From R-RK-3 sp963834945 (GTDB lineage: Bacteria > Pseudomonadota > Alphaproteobacteria > Rhizobiales > Rhodomicrobiaceae), in assembly GCA_963834945.1 (NCBI GenBank), contig CAWIDT010000007.1, positions 186,001 through 250,000 of the forward strand: DNA of 64,000 bases, given 5' to 3'. The translations under genes were made by a program, and so were the position numbers. This document shows positions 18,623 through 26,690 of the stretch, piece after piece. The notes under the pieces were generated by a model, which was not told the origin of the DNA, made no database searches, and saw only the letters and a program-made list of their open reading frames with translations. Position 1 is the first letter of the stretch; each line of letters starts with the position of its first letter.

Positions 18623-19672
18623 GAGCGGGATCGGATTAGGCGGAATCGGAAAATTGGGATTCCCTTCCTTCGCGAACAGTGATTCATCATCGGTGCTGGA
18701 GAGGAGGCCGGCATGGATGGGGAAGCCTTATTCGATCGATCTTAGGGAACGTGTCGTCAAGCGCGCGGCTGCGGGCGAAAGCATTCGCGCTATTGCGGCG
18801 GCGTTCGAAATCAGTCCGTCGGCGGTGTCGAAATGGGCTGGAAGGCAGCGGGCGACGGGGAGCGTCGCGCCGGCTCAGATGGGTGGCTATAAGCCGGTGA
18901 TCTTGGCAGCGCATCGCGATTTTGTTCACGCCCGCTTTGCTGAGGTGCCCGAGTTGACCTTGCGCGGGCTGAAAAAGGATCTGGCCGAGCTCGGCGTCAA
19001 GGTGAGCTATGGCGCGGTCTGGAGCTTCGTCCATGCCGAGGGCCTGAGCTTCAAAAAAAACCGCGGTCGCAAGCGAGCAGGACCGGCCCGACGTCGCCCG
19101 GCGCCGCACGCAATGGAAAAAATACCAGGCGAAAATCGATCCCACGCGGCTCGTCTTCATCGATGAGACCTGGACCAAGACGAATATGGCGCCGCTGCGA
19201 GGCTGGAGCGCTTGCGGCAAGCGCTTGATCGGCAAGTCGCCTCATGGTCACTGGCGAACCCAGACGTTCCTCGCCGCATTGCGCTGCGACCGGATTGAGG
19301 CGCCTTGCGTCTTTGATGGGCCGATCAACGGCGTGAAATTCCTCACCTATGTCCGGGAATTCCTTCTGCCCAGCCTGAAGGCTGGCGACGTTGTGATTAT
19401 GGACAATCTCGGCAGCCACAAGGGACGGGCCGTTCGCCAAGCCATCCGCAGCGTCGGCGCGAAGCTCTTCTTCCTGCCGCCATACAGTCCCGATCTCAAC
19501 CCCATCGAACAGGTCTTTGCCAAGCTCAAACACTGGCTCCGAAAATCCGCAAAGCGCACGGTCGAGACCGTCTGCGATCGCATTGGATCATTGCTCGATG
19601 ACTTCCCGCCCAACGAGTGCAGAAACTATCTCGCAAACTCGGGGTATGCTTCCAATTAAAGTGATCCCGCTC
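18623..19672 (+). mobile_element. IS630-family element, copy A
   Basis: 1050 bp between TA dinucleotides (18621-18622 and 19673-19674). Ends read GAGCGGGATCGGATTAGG (left) and GAGCGGGATCACTTTAATTG (right, reverse complement). It is almost identical to the copies at 36442-37491 and 49728-50777, all exactly 1050 bp, with only a few scattered base differences. This indicates recent transposition. It sits inside the right-hand target duplication of the IS66 element. Confidence 0.93.
18717..19659 (+). CDS. IS630-family transposase, two frames joined at an A8 run
   Basis: The start ATG at 18717 (MGKPYSIDLRERVV) follows GGAGAGGAGG. Frame 1 encodes the helix-turn-helix and linker (SIRAIAAAFEISPSAVSKW, ELTLRGLKKDLAELGVKVSY) up to A8 at 19053-19060. 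Moving forward one base there continues as KTAVASEQDRPDVARRRTQW and the DDE half (VFIDETWTKTNMAPLRGW, VVIMDNLGSHKG, LPPYSPDLNPIEQVF). The DDE triad is complete only in the joined product (~314 residues). The same A8 and frame relation occur in all five IS630 copies of the window, so this is likely programmed frameshifting rather than decay. Confidence 0.85.
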
Positions 19673-19715
19673 TAACGGCCGGGGCGACAACCGTTTCCAT
19701 CCAGCCGACCTCGCT

Positions 19716-20435
19716 TTAGCCGTCAGCGTCGAAGGGCCGCCCCATCGCGATCACGAGTTCCAGGATGACGCGCTCGGTGAGCCGGCCCGCAGCCTTCAGC
19801 TGGTGGTCGTTTTCAAATTTGCGGATCGCCTCGCGCGTTTCGCCGTCGAGCCGCCCGTCGGCCGGGCCTGATCGATAGCGCATCGCGCCCAGCGCCTGCT
19901 GGACCTGGGCGACCAGGCGCTGCTTGCGTTCGAAACGGTCCGCAGGACCTGGGCCGCCCTTTCCGGCAGCGCGGCCAAAAATCAGCGATTTCAGCACAGG
20001 AGCGCTCGGTTCGCCGGTAAGGGGCATGTGCTCGTCGAATTCATAGGCGATGATCGCCGCGCGGCTTTGCAGATTCAGCACCCCGCTACTATCGCCGGCG
20101 GCATAGCCCCGATCCGACAATTCCCGCTGAATGGCCTTCACCAGCTTGGCAGATGCGGGTTTGGCGGGGCTATGGGCGGCGGGTTGGTGCGCGGCGGCTT
20201 GCGCGACATCGACCAGTGCTTCGGTGCGGCTTTCGGCGCGGCGAGCCGGCGTTTTCGACGGTAACGCCGAAGTGGCGGCCGTGCTCGTCACCGCTTCATG
20301 AGCATCGGGATTGAAATTTTGCACAGCTGCGCCGGCGATGCGAGGCGCATGCTGAAGGTAGAGAGCATTGATCGAGATAGCCGACGCTACAGCCAAGAAC
20401 ACTACAACGCACAGCCGCATCCGAAATGGTGTCAT
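19716..20435 (-). CDS. Exported protein with two peptidoglycan-binding-type repeats
   Basis: 239 residues. An N-terminal hydrophobic segment (LCVVVFLAVASAISINALYL) acts as signal or anchor. An Ala/Pro-rich linker follows, then two PG-binding-1-like modules: residues ~95-150 (VKAIQRELSDRGYAAGDSSG, RAAIIAYEFDEHMPLTGEPS) and ~165-225 (VAQVQQALGAMRYRSGPADG, TREAIRKFENDHQLKAAG). Predicted to sit in the periplasm bound to the cell wall. No catalytic domain is present. It is monocistronic and divergent from the DUF5330 gene. Confidence 0.75.
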   Translation of the reverse strand: MTPFRMRLCVVVFLAVASAISINALYLQHAPRIAGAAVQNFNPDAHEAVTSTAATSALPSKTPARRAESRTEALVDVAQAAAHQPAAHSPAKPASAKLVKAIQRELSDRGYAAGDSSGVLNLQSRAAIIAYEFDEHMPLTGEPSAPVLKSLIFGRAAGKGGPGPADRFERKQRLVAQVQQALGAMRYRSGPADGRLDGETREAIRKFENDHQLKAAGRLTERVILELVIAMGRPFDADG

Positions 20436-20656
20436 GCCATTAAACGAAGGAGCGCATTCCTGTGCGAATGATTAATGGCAAACCGTAAAGGCATGCTTAA
20501 CGCCGGCGCCGCACGCTGCATCGATGCGAACGGCCCAAAAGCTGCGTCCGCCCGCAACGTGGAATTTTAATGAAAGATTGCGGTGCCTCTTAGACAATGC
20601 TTAGCGGCGCTCTGCTAAACGTGGACGATCTGTTGTTGCAGGAGTAGAGCGCAGTC

Positions 20657-21052
20657 ATGTTCCTTGTAAGAGCTGCCTTCTGGATCGTACTCATCATCCT
20701 TCTGCTGCCGAGCAACGGACAGGAGAAGTTTGAGTTTTATTCCACCGCCGAACGCACGATTTCCGACATTGGCGGCTTCTGCCAGCGAAACCCCGATGTG
20801 TGCGAAAGGACGTCGGCCATGGTCGGCGGCGTCGTGCAAAAGTTGCGCACCAGTGCGGAGATGATCGAAGACGTGCTGCGCGACGCGGGCATTGGCGCCC
20901 GCCGGGAACAGACCGGCGCCGGGCCTGATCCCCGCGAACGGCATGGACAGATCGAAGGCGACCCCCGGGTGACGGCGACGTCCAGCACATCGCGCGATAC
21001 GCTCACAAGCCAGGATCTGCGCCCATCCTGGCAAGGCCCCGGCGGCATCTGA
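20657..21052 (+). CDS. DUF5330 family protein
   Basis: 131 residues. An N-terminal transmembrane helix (FLVRAAFWIVLIILLLPS) is followed by a compact helical segment (ISDIGGFCQRNPDVCERTSA) with a Cys pair, and then a low-complexity tail. The FCQRNPDVC pattern is typical of DUF5330, a family found mainly in Hyphomicrobiales. Function unknown; probably inner-membrane with a periplasmic tail. It diverges from the peptidoglycan-binding protein gene. Confidence 0.75.
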   Translation: MFLVRAAFWIVLIILLLPSNGQEKFEFYSTAERTISDIGGFCQRNPDVCERTSAMVGGVVQKLRTSAEMIEDVLRDAGIGARREQTGAGPDPRERHGQIEGDPRVTATSSTSRDTLTSQDLRPSWQGPGGI

Positions 21053-21240
21053 CCGCCGGCGCCCAGCTCTGCAACCCGCGCCGGCCTAACCCGCCCTTGC
21101 CTCGCCGCTGATCCTCAATCGGCGCCGGCGACGAACCCCGGCAGAACTTTTTCCCTCTTGCCCCGTTATGGTTTCCGAGGCGGGCGCCAGCGCGGCGCCG
21201 GCAGCGCCGCTTCGTTCATCGTAAGTTAGGATAGAATGGC

Positions 21241-21540
21241 GTGACAGGCGCGACGGGGAGCTTATCGGAATTCATGCTTAGGCTTGTCCTGATCCCGCTC
21301 GCGATCCTCATCATCCTCCTCGGCCTCGTCGTTTTCTCCATGCCGCTGCCGTTCGGCGCCGTCCTCATCTTCATCGGCTGCGCGCTTCTGGTTTCGGTGA
21401 GTGAGACCGCCTCTTTCTACCTGCAGCGGTTGCGCCTGGGCTATCCGCGCCTGAACGCGATCTTTGCAAGCCTCGAGCGCCGTGCGCCCGCCGCACTGAG
21501 CCGCGCGCTGCGCCGGACGGCGCCTAAATCCGCCGAATAA
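21241..21540 (+). CDS. Small inner-membrane protein (PGPGW-like)
   Basis: 99 residues from a GTG at 21241; an ATG at 21274 would give 88. Two hydrophobic helices (LVLIPLAILIILLGLVVFSM and FGAVLIFIGCALLVSVS) with a short PLPFG turn resemble the small PGPGW-type membrane proteins. A basic C-terminal tail follows. Function unknown. It converges on the hemolysin III-like gene, with a MITE between them. Confidence 0.6.
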   Translation: MTGATGSLSEFMLRLVLIPLAILIILLGLVVFSMPLPFGAVLIFIGCALLVSVSETASFYLQRLRLGYPRLNAIFASLERRAPAALSRALRRTAPKSAE

Positions 21541-21575
21541 TGATCCTGAAGCCGCGTTCGGACCGGATAGGCGGC

Positions 21576-21679
21576 TAGAGCATTTTCCAGCAAAGTGGAC
21601 GCCGGTTTGCGTCGAGAAAATGCGAGAAAACAAAGAATTAGAGCCGCGCTCCGATTCAATCGGAGCGGAAAAGGCTCTA
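21576..21679. repeat. 104-bp MITE, TA-flanked, inserted in a stop codon
   Basis: TAGAGCATTTTCCAGC to AAAGGCTCTA, the same length and almost the same sequence as the elements at 12651 and 49624. Its right end provides the TAG stop of the hemolysin III-like gene (21677-21679). Removing the element and one TA restores CCT-TAG-CCG, so the original stop was TAG and the protein is unchanged. In the sense of that gene the element starts with a GAGCC/GGCTC stem around CCGCTCCGA/TCGGAGCG, followed by a T-rich stretch. Confidence 0.82.
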
Positions 21680-22312
21680 AGGGATGACGGCCTCGTAGAT
21701 CGACAGGAATTGCGAAACCGCTCCGCCAAGCACGAAGACGTGCCACAAGGCATTGTGAAACGGCATCCGTTCCAGCAGGTGAAAGACGATGCCGGCGGTG
21801 TAGATGCACCCGCCGGCGATCAGCAGGACAACGCTGCGCTGCGGCACGGACTCGACCAGCGGGCCTATGGCGAACACAATCACCCAGCCTTGCGCCAGAT
21901 AAAGCGCGATCGACATCCGTTCCAGGCGGTGCGGCAGCCAGAGCTTCGCCGCGATGCCGAGGCACGCAATGCCCCAGACGACGGCAAGCAGCGCGAGGCC
22001 GGTACCGCCGCCGATCTTGATCAGCGCGAAAGGCGTATAGCTGCCGGCGATCATGAGGAAAATCGCCGCGTGGTCGAGGCGGCGCAGCCGTTCCTTCAGG
22101 ATCGGTTCCCGGACCAGATTGTAGATGGCGGAGGCAATGAACATGCCGATAAGGCCGGCGCTATAGATGGCCAGGCCCGCTATGTCGCGCGCCGGAGACG
22201 TGCCGATTGCGGCGGCCATGAGCGTGGCGGCTCCGGCAACCCCGAATGCGACGCCCGCGACATGCACCACATTGTCGGCGAAGCGCTCCCGCTTCGTATA
22301 GGTCGGAAACAA
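21677..22312 (-). CDS. Hemolysin III / PAQR-family membrane protein
   Basis: 211 residues with seven predicted helices. Family motifs are the early ADNVVHVAG, the central RLDHAAIFLMIAGSYTPF, and HNALWHVFVLGGA near the end, whose His residues match the zinc site of PAQR proteins. Bacterial members are inner-membrane proteins, probably ceramidase/hydrolase-like or regulatory, and the hemolysin name is historical. The stop TAG is part of the downstream MITE. Confidence 0.88.
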   Translation of the reverse strand: MFPTYTKRERFADNVVHVAGVAFGVAGAATLMAAAIGTSPARDIAGLAIYSAGLIGMFIASAIYNLVREPILKERLRRLDHAAIFLMIAGSYTPFALIKIGGGTGLALLAVVWGIACLGIAAKLWLPHRLERMSIALYLAQGWVIVFAIGPLVESVPQRSVVLLIAGGCIYTAGIVFHLLERMPFHNALWHVFVLGGAVSQFLSIYEAVIP

Positions 22313-22352
22313 TAGGAGGCGCTCCTGCCCGCCGGCGCGCCATCGCAGCGCT

Positions 22353-22485
22353 TAGATGGAGATAGGTCCTGCGCCCGTTCCATGCCGGAACGGGGCTCCA
22401 GCTCTTTGGTTTGTCGCATTGCGGGCGCAAACCAGCATTCATCCCCACCGCCCGCGTGGGGCGAGGCTCAGCTCAAAATGCTCTA
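22353..22485. repeat. MITE-family variant, inserted in the infA stop codon
   Basis: Runs from TAGATGGAGATAGG to AAAATGCTCTA. It carries a GCCCCGTTCCGGC/ATGGAACGGGCGC hairpin and the GCGGGCGCAAACCAGC segment that corresponds to the CCGGTTTGCGTCGAG core of the 104-bp elements. In infA sense it begins TAGAGCATTTTGAGC and gives the infA stop. Excision plus removal of one TA leaves CGC-TAA-GCG, i.e. an original TAA stop. Confidence 0.65.
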
Positions 22486-22776
22486 GCGCCGCCGCGCCGC
22501 GCCGGGACCGCCGCCGCGCTGCGGACGCGCGCCGCCCGTCGGACGCGGGCCGCCCTCGGTCTTATGCCGGAAGACGACGCGGCCCTTTTCCAGGTCGTAG
22601 GGTGTCATTTCCACCGTGACGCGATCGCCGGCAATGGTCTTGATCCGGTTTCGCTTCATGCGGCCAGCCGTATAGGCGACGATTTCGTGTCCATTATCGA
22701 GCTGAACGCGGAAACGCCCGTCCGGCAAGACGTCCGTAACCGCGCCTTCAAATTCCAGCAATTCTTCCTTGGCCAT
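22483..22776 (-). CDS. infA: Translation initiation factor IF-1
   Basis: Residues 1-72 are a complete IF-1 OB fold (MAKEELLEFEGAVTDVLPDG, ENGHEIVAYTAGRMKRNRIK-type central region, VTVEMTPYDLEKGRVVFRHK). A 25-residue Gly/Arg/Pro-rich C-terminal extension follows (EGGPRPTGGARPQRGGG), so the protein is 97 residues instead of ~72. The stop codon lies at the edge of a MITE. IF-1 binds the ribosomal A site during initiation. The tail is basic and could be an RNA-binding addition. Confidence 0.96.
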   Translation of the reverse strand: MAKEELLEFEGAVTDVLPDGRFRVQLDNGHEIVAYTAGRMKRNRIKTIAGDRVTVEMTPYDLEKGRVVFRHKTEGGPRPTGGARPQRGGGPGAARRR

Positions 22777-23081
22777 TCAAATTCCTGTCTAAATGGGCGG
22801 CGGCGATGGACACGCGGAGGCGTTTGTTGCCGCCTTCGCGCCCGACGCGACGGCGAATCGATCCATCGCGCAAGGCTAGTGTTCGCCGGTCCCGAATTTG
22901 GTTTCGAGGTTTTATAAGCCCGCCACCCCCAAATCCCACCATCAGGAAGGCTCGCTCACCGGGTTTGCAGGCGCGGCCAATGGCCGCTTTCGCAAATTAA
23001 TTCTTTGTTGAGGCGACATTGGTGCCGCACATGGGGATTGTCAAGCTCAGGGGTTGGCAGCCCGCTACCGGCCGCCTGGAC
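22777..23081. promoter_or_regulatory. infA upstream region, no gene
   Basis: 305 bases between infA and the stop of the CAP protein gene, both on the minus strand. It should carry the infA promoter. I see no coding pattern and no certain -35/-10. Confidence 0.35.
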
Positions 23082-24056
23082 TCAATGCGATTGATCCCGT
23101 TTTCCGAGCACGCCGATGCCCACCTTCTTGCCCTTGCCATCGGCGCTGATGGCGAAGCCGAAATGGGTAATATCGGCGCCGGTCAGCAGCGCCCGGTATT
23201 CGGCGTTGCCCAGCCATTGGGCGATGAAATTGTCGACATCGCCGGCCACCGGCTGAATGCCGCAGCCCCCGCAGGCGGCCGATACGATGCTGATGGTCGC
23301 CCAGCTTTGCCCGGCGACTGCGGGGATATAGTCTAGGATGTTCTTTCCCTTCAGGCTCAGATTGTCGTCTCCGGCCGCCGGCAGCATGGCTCGGGCGCCG
23401 GCACTCAGGGCCTCGTTCAGGGCGAGGGCCGGGCGTCCGGCTTTCTTGCGCGCCGCGTTGACCGCCAGGAGCGCGCGCACGGCCTGTTTCAACTGTCCGA
23501 TGGGCGTGTCGCCGTCTTTCGAGGCAGCATTGGCGCCGGGCCCTGCGAACTCCTGCACCGCATAGAGATCGCCCTCAGCGCTCACCGCAAGCCCGAAGCC
23601 GAATTCGGTGATGCCTTGCAGAAGGATGTTCTTGCGGTGTCCGGGACTGTTCATCCAGCTCCACTGAAGGTGCTTCAGGATGTTGTCGCTCACCGGCGGC
23701 GGCGAATGCGTGAAGGTGGCGATGTTCTCTGCGACGACAACCCAGCGGCCTCCGCCCGTCTGCCGGAAGCGGTCGCCGGGGGTTTTGCCTTCGGGGGAGA
23801 CGTGGGCGAAATAGTGCCGCTTCAGCATGTCCTCGGCGTGGGCCTGGGCGGCCGCGTTCAGTTTCGCCTCCAGGATGAGCGGCGGCAGATTGTTCTCCTT
23901 GCGGGATTGGTTGAGCAGGGTGAGCGCCTGCGCGCGAATGTGATCGAGACCCTGCGCCCGCGCGAAAGGGGGATGGCAAAGCAGCAGCACGGCCAGGATA
24001 ATGCCCGCCAGGACGTGGCTCAGGGCCGAGCCTCTCATGCGGCTGCGTGCGGGCAT
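23082..24056 (-). CDS. Exported CAP/SCP protein with a second, degenerate CAP module
   Basis: The start is placed at the ATG at 24056 (preceded by GGGAG), just before a signal sequence (VLAGIILAVLLLCHPPFARA); an open frame continues upstream to 24347 but crosses a MITE remnant and the glyoxalase-like gene. Residues ~35-165 are a CAP domain (HAEDMLKRHYFAHVSPEGKT, SWMNSPGHRKNILLQGITEF) with its His residues. The following ~130 residues repeat the order of motifs (LLAVNAARKKAGRPALALNE mirrors LTLLNQSRKENNLPPLILEA, and ALLTGADITHFGFAISADGK mirrors ILLQGITEFGFGLAVSAEG) but lack the His residues. So it is a tandem CAP protein whose second copy has lost its active-site signature. Periplasmic or extracellular. 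Confidence 0.82.
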   Translation of the reverse strand: MPARSRMRGSALSHVLAGIILAVLLLCHPPFARAQGLDHIRAQALTLLNQSRKENNLPPLILEAKLNAAAQAHAEDMLKRHYFAHVSPEGKTPGDRFRQTGGGRWVVVAENIATFTHSPPPVSDNILKHLQWSWMNSPGHRKNILLQGITEFGFGLAVSAEGDLYAVQEFAGPGANAASKDGDTPIGQLKQAVRALLAVNAARKKAGRPALALNEALSAGARAMLPAAGDDNLSLKGKNILDYIPAVAGQSWATISIVSAACGGCGIQPVAGDVDNFIAQWLGNAEYRALLTGADITHFGFAISADGKGKKVGIGVLGKRDQSH

Positions 24057-24132
24057 CCTGGACTCTCCCACCCCTATCCGTGCCATGCAGTCGCGGCGAA
24101 TTGACCATCCGCCGCACTCTCCATCGCCCAGA

Positions 24133-24214
24133 TTCCTTTGTTTTCGCCCGATTTTTCGGGAAAGCTGGTGTCCACCCCGCATTCGCGAGGGTATGCTTTC
24201 CCGATCGTGCTCTA
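24133..24214. repeat. Rearranged MITE copy, AGCACGATC subtype
   Basis: Reverse-oriented partial copy of the 3560-3662 subtype: CCTTTGTTTTCGCCCGATTT, CGGGAAAGCTGGTGTCCACC and an end at CCCGATCGTGCTCTA are recognisable. The order is disturbed by ~19 inserted bases and one end is missing. Confidence 0.55.
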
Positions 24215-24247
24215 ATATCGCGGCTGGCGCCGCGTGGGAACCCCGAT

Positions 24248-24658
24248 ATGAAGCCCTCCGCCATTCTGGAAACCATCCTCTATGTGGGCGATCTCGACGC
24301 GGCCGAAGCCTTTTACAGCAATGTGCTCGGCCTCGAATGGCGGGCAAGGGTCGGCAATCGTCACGTGTTCTTCCGCTGCGGCGAGCAGATGCTGCTGATC
24401 TTCAATCCCGATGTGACGGAACTGCCGCCCGCCGCCGATGGGCTGCCGCTTCCTCCGCACGGCGCGCGCGGAGCCGGGCATGTCTGCTTCAAGGCATCGG
24501 CGGAAGAGATCGGGCGATGGCGCGCCCGGCTGGCGGCGCTCGGCATTGCCATCGAGGCGGAGTTCGAATGGCCGCAGGGCGGCCGCTCGCTCTATTTCCG
24601 CGATCCGGCCGGCAACAGCGTCGAATTCGCCGAACCGCGCATCTGGGGCCTCTCGTAA
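24248..24658 (+). CDS. Glyoxalase/bleomycin-resistance (VOC) family protein
   Basis: 136 residues from ATG 24248. Two beta-alpha-beta-beta-beta units are visible: LETILYVGDLDAAEAFYSNV ... FFRCGEQMLLIF, and GHVCFKASAEEIGRWRARLA ... SLYFRDPAGNSVEFAEP. Candidate metal ligands are the His of GAGHVCF and the Glu of NSVEFAEP. VOC members include glyoxalases, dioxygenases and resistance proteins, and the substrate cannot be told here. It is convergent with the epoxide-hydrolase-like gene. Confidence 0.85.
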   Translation: MKPSAILETILYVGDLDAAEAFYSNVLGLEWRARVGNRHVFFRCGEQMLLIFNPDVTELPPAADGLPLPPHGARGAGHVCFKASAEEIGRWRARLAALGIAIEAEFEWPQGGRSLYFRDPAGNSVEFAEPRIWGLS

Positions 24659-24679
24659 AGCCCGCCGCCGAGGCCGGGT

Positions 24680-25666
24680 TCAGGGCGACAATTGGAGCAG
24701 GAATTCGAGCATTGCCGCATTCACCTCGGCGGGCCGCTCCTGCTGGGTCCAGTGGCCGCAGCCCGGCAGGATGATGGTCTTCCAGAGCGCCGGAACGAAA
24801 CTCTGCAAATTGGGGATCAGTCGGTCCATGCCGCGAAAGCGCATGACCAGATCGCGGTCACCGGCCATATAGAGGGCGGGGACACTCACCTTCGCTCCGG
24901 CGAAAGGCGCCAGAAGTTCCCAGTTGCGATCGATGTTGCGGTACCAGTTCAGCCCGCCGCGAAAGCCGGTGCGCGCGAATTCTCCCGCGTAGACATCGAG
25001 ATCGGCCTCGCCGAGCCAGGCGGGCAGCGTGTCGGGGTCGCGCGTGCGCGTCAGGAACCCGCCATCGCGCGGCACGAGGCCGAAGGAGCCTGCCGAAGGC
25101 TCGCCATCCGCCCTGCGCGGAACGTCGCCGCTGCCGGAATAGAGCATACGGCGCAAAGCCGCCCTCGGATCGCGAGACAATTCCGCCTCGGCGGCACCGG
25201 GGGTCTGGAAGTAGAGCTGGTAGAAAATGTTCTGCTCATCCTGTGGCATCCCTGACGTCGGGCGGCTGGTGAGGCGCGGGAAGAACGGCACGCTCAGGCC
25301 GATCACGGCGCGGAAGCGGTCGGGCCGCAGCAGCGCCGCATGCCATGCGACCGGCGCGCCCCAATCATGGCCGGCGATGACGGCCCTCTCCTCGCCCAGC
25401 GCATCGAGCAGGCCCACCATGTCGCCGACCAGATGCAGCAGCGTGTATTGTCCGATGTCCTCCGGGGCGTCGGTGCGGCCGTAGCCGCGCATGTCGGGCG
25501 CGACGGCGCGAAATCCGGCCTGGGCCAGCGCCGCGATCTGATGCCGCCAGGAATACCAGGATTCCGGGAAGCCATGGCACAAGAGCACGAGCGGCCCTTG
25601 CCCCGCTTCGGCGATATGGGTTTGGATGCCGTTTGTCTCGACCGTCCTATGGCTGATTTCGTTCAC
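24680..25666 (-). CDS. Alpha/beta hydrolase, epoxide hydrolase type
   Basis: 328 residues. HGFPESWYSWRHQ at 31-43 (oxyanion region) and nucleophile Asp101 in GHDWGAPVAWH are typical of soluble epoxide hydrolases. A cap domain with Tyr residues (IFYQLYFQTPG, LNWYRNIDRNW) can polarise the epoxide. The C-terminal GDRDLVM and GCGHWTQQE carry the remaining acid and His of the triad. It would hydrolyse epoxides to diols; the natural substrate is unknown. A haloalkane dehalogenase is less likely given the HGFPESW sequence. Confidence 0.88.
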   Translation of the reverse strand: MNEISHRTVETNGIQTHIAEAGQGPLVLLCHGFPESWYSWRHQIAALAQAGFRAVAPDMRGYGRTDAPEDIGQYTLLHLVGDMVGLLDALGEERAVIAGHDWGAPVAWHAALLRPDRFRAVIGLSVPFFPRLTSRPTSGMPQDEQNIFYQLYFQTPGAAEAELSRDPRAALRRMLYSGSGDVPRRADGEPSAGSFGLVPRDGGFLTRTRDPDTLPAWLGEADLDVYAGEFARTGFRGGLNWYRNIDRNWELLAPFAGAKVSVPALYMAGDRDLVMRFRGMDRLIPNLQSFVPALWKTIILPGCGHWTQQERPAEVNAAMLEFLLQLSP

Positions 25667-25859
25667 CCGCCTCCCCCTCGAATGCTGTCGCGATCATCCA
25701 ATCTGTGGCCGGAGAGGCACTCTCTCCAGACGCAAGCGCGATTTGAAGCCCCACTGCACAGCCCTTGTTCATAATCACCATGCTAATGCCTTTGTCTCGG
25801 AAAACATACGGCGTGCACGTCAGGCGGAGACGGCGTTGGCATCAGGGGAAGCCAATCCG

Positions 25860-26612
25860 ATGTTGCGTTGGATCGATTTCTGGAATGGCGAAACGACGAT
25901 TTACGTCAACGCGCGCCACATGGCTGCGCATTACCGGCAGATCGCCGAAGGGATCGCGCGGCAAGTGCCCGGCAAGCACGCGCGCGTGCTCGACTATGGC
26001 TGCGGCCGGGCGCTCTCCGCGGGACTGGTCGCGGACGGCTGCGCGCAGCTCTATCTCTGCGATGGGGCTGAAAACGTGAGGACCGCGCTCAGCGAGCAAT
26101 TCGGCCGCTGTCGGACGGTGGTCGTCCTGGCGCCGCAGGAGATCTCCGGCCTTCAGGACGCCTCGATCGATCTGCTGGTCGTCAATTCGGTGGTGCAATA
26201 TCTCTCGGCGCAAGAGTTGCGGGACGGGCTTACCGTCTGGCGGCGAAAGCTCTCCGGTGACGGGACCTTGATGCTCGCCGACATCATTCCGCCTGGCCGG
26301 GGCGCCCTGGCCGATGCGGCGGCGCTTCTGACATTCGCGGCAGGCAACGGCTTCTTCTTCGCCGCCTGCGCCGGGCTGGTGCGGACGTTCTTTTCGGATT
26401 ACCGGCGGGTGCGCTCGCGGCTGGGGCTGCAGATGTTCGACGAAGCGGGGATGATCGCGCTGCTGCAGGCTTGCGGCTTTGTCGCGCATCGACACACCCC
26501 CAATCTGGGACACAATAGTGGGCGGATGGCCTTCGTCGCGAAGCACCCCGCCGCGGTGAAGGAGCGTTTGAATACTCACTCCTGGGACAGCCCGCACGCT
26601 GTGCCAGGCTAA
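25860..26612 (+). CDS. SAM-dependent methyltransferase, class I
   Basis: 250 residues from ATG 25860, preceded by AGGGGAA. Motif I is VLDYGCGRALSAGL, an acidic motif II lies near LYLCDGAENV, and the post-I region ISGLQDASIDLLVVNSVVQY fits class I methyltransferases. A hydrophobic stretch (ALLTFAAGNGFFFAACAGLV) inserted before the C-terminus suggests membrane contact or a lipid-like substrate. It precedes the YfhO-like gene on the same strand by 78 bases and may be co-transcribed. Confidence 0.8.
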   Translation: MLRWIDFWNGETTIYVNARHMAAHYRQIAEGIARQVPGKHARVLDYGCGRALSAGLVADGCAQLYLCDGAENVRTALSEQFGRCRTVVVLAPQEISGLQDASIDLLVVNSVVQYLSAQELRDGLTVWRRKLSGDGTLMLADIIPPGRGALADAAALLTFAAGNGFFFAACAGLVRTFFSDYRRVRSRLGLQMFDEAGMIALLQACGFVAHRHTPNLGHNSGRMAFVAKHPAAVKERLNTHSWDSPHAVPG

Positions 26613-26690
26613 GAGCCTGCCAAAAAGAATACTTTCCGATGTATCCCTCCCCACCGGGGCCGGGTAAACGGTCCGATCTGGAGACGCTTC

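Noticed and set aside
24057..24347. N-terminal extension of the CAP protein frame
   Set aside because: It crosses a MITE remnant and the divergent glyoxalase-like gene and would put ~97 residues before a proper signal peptide.
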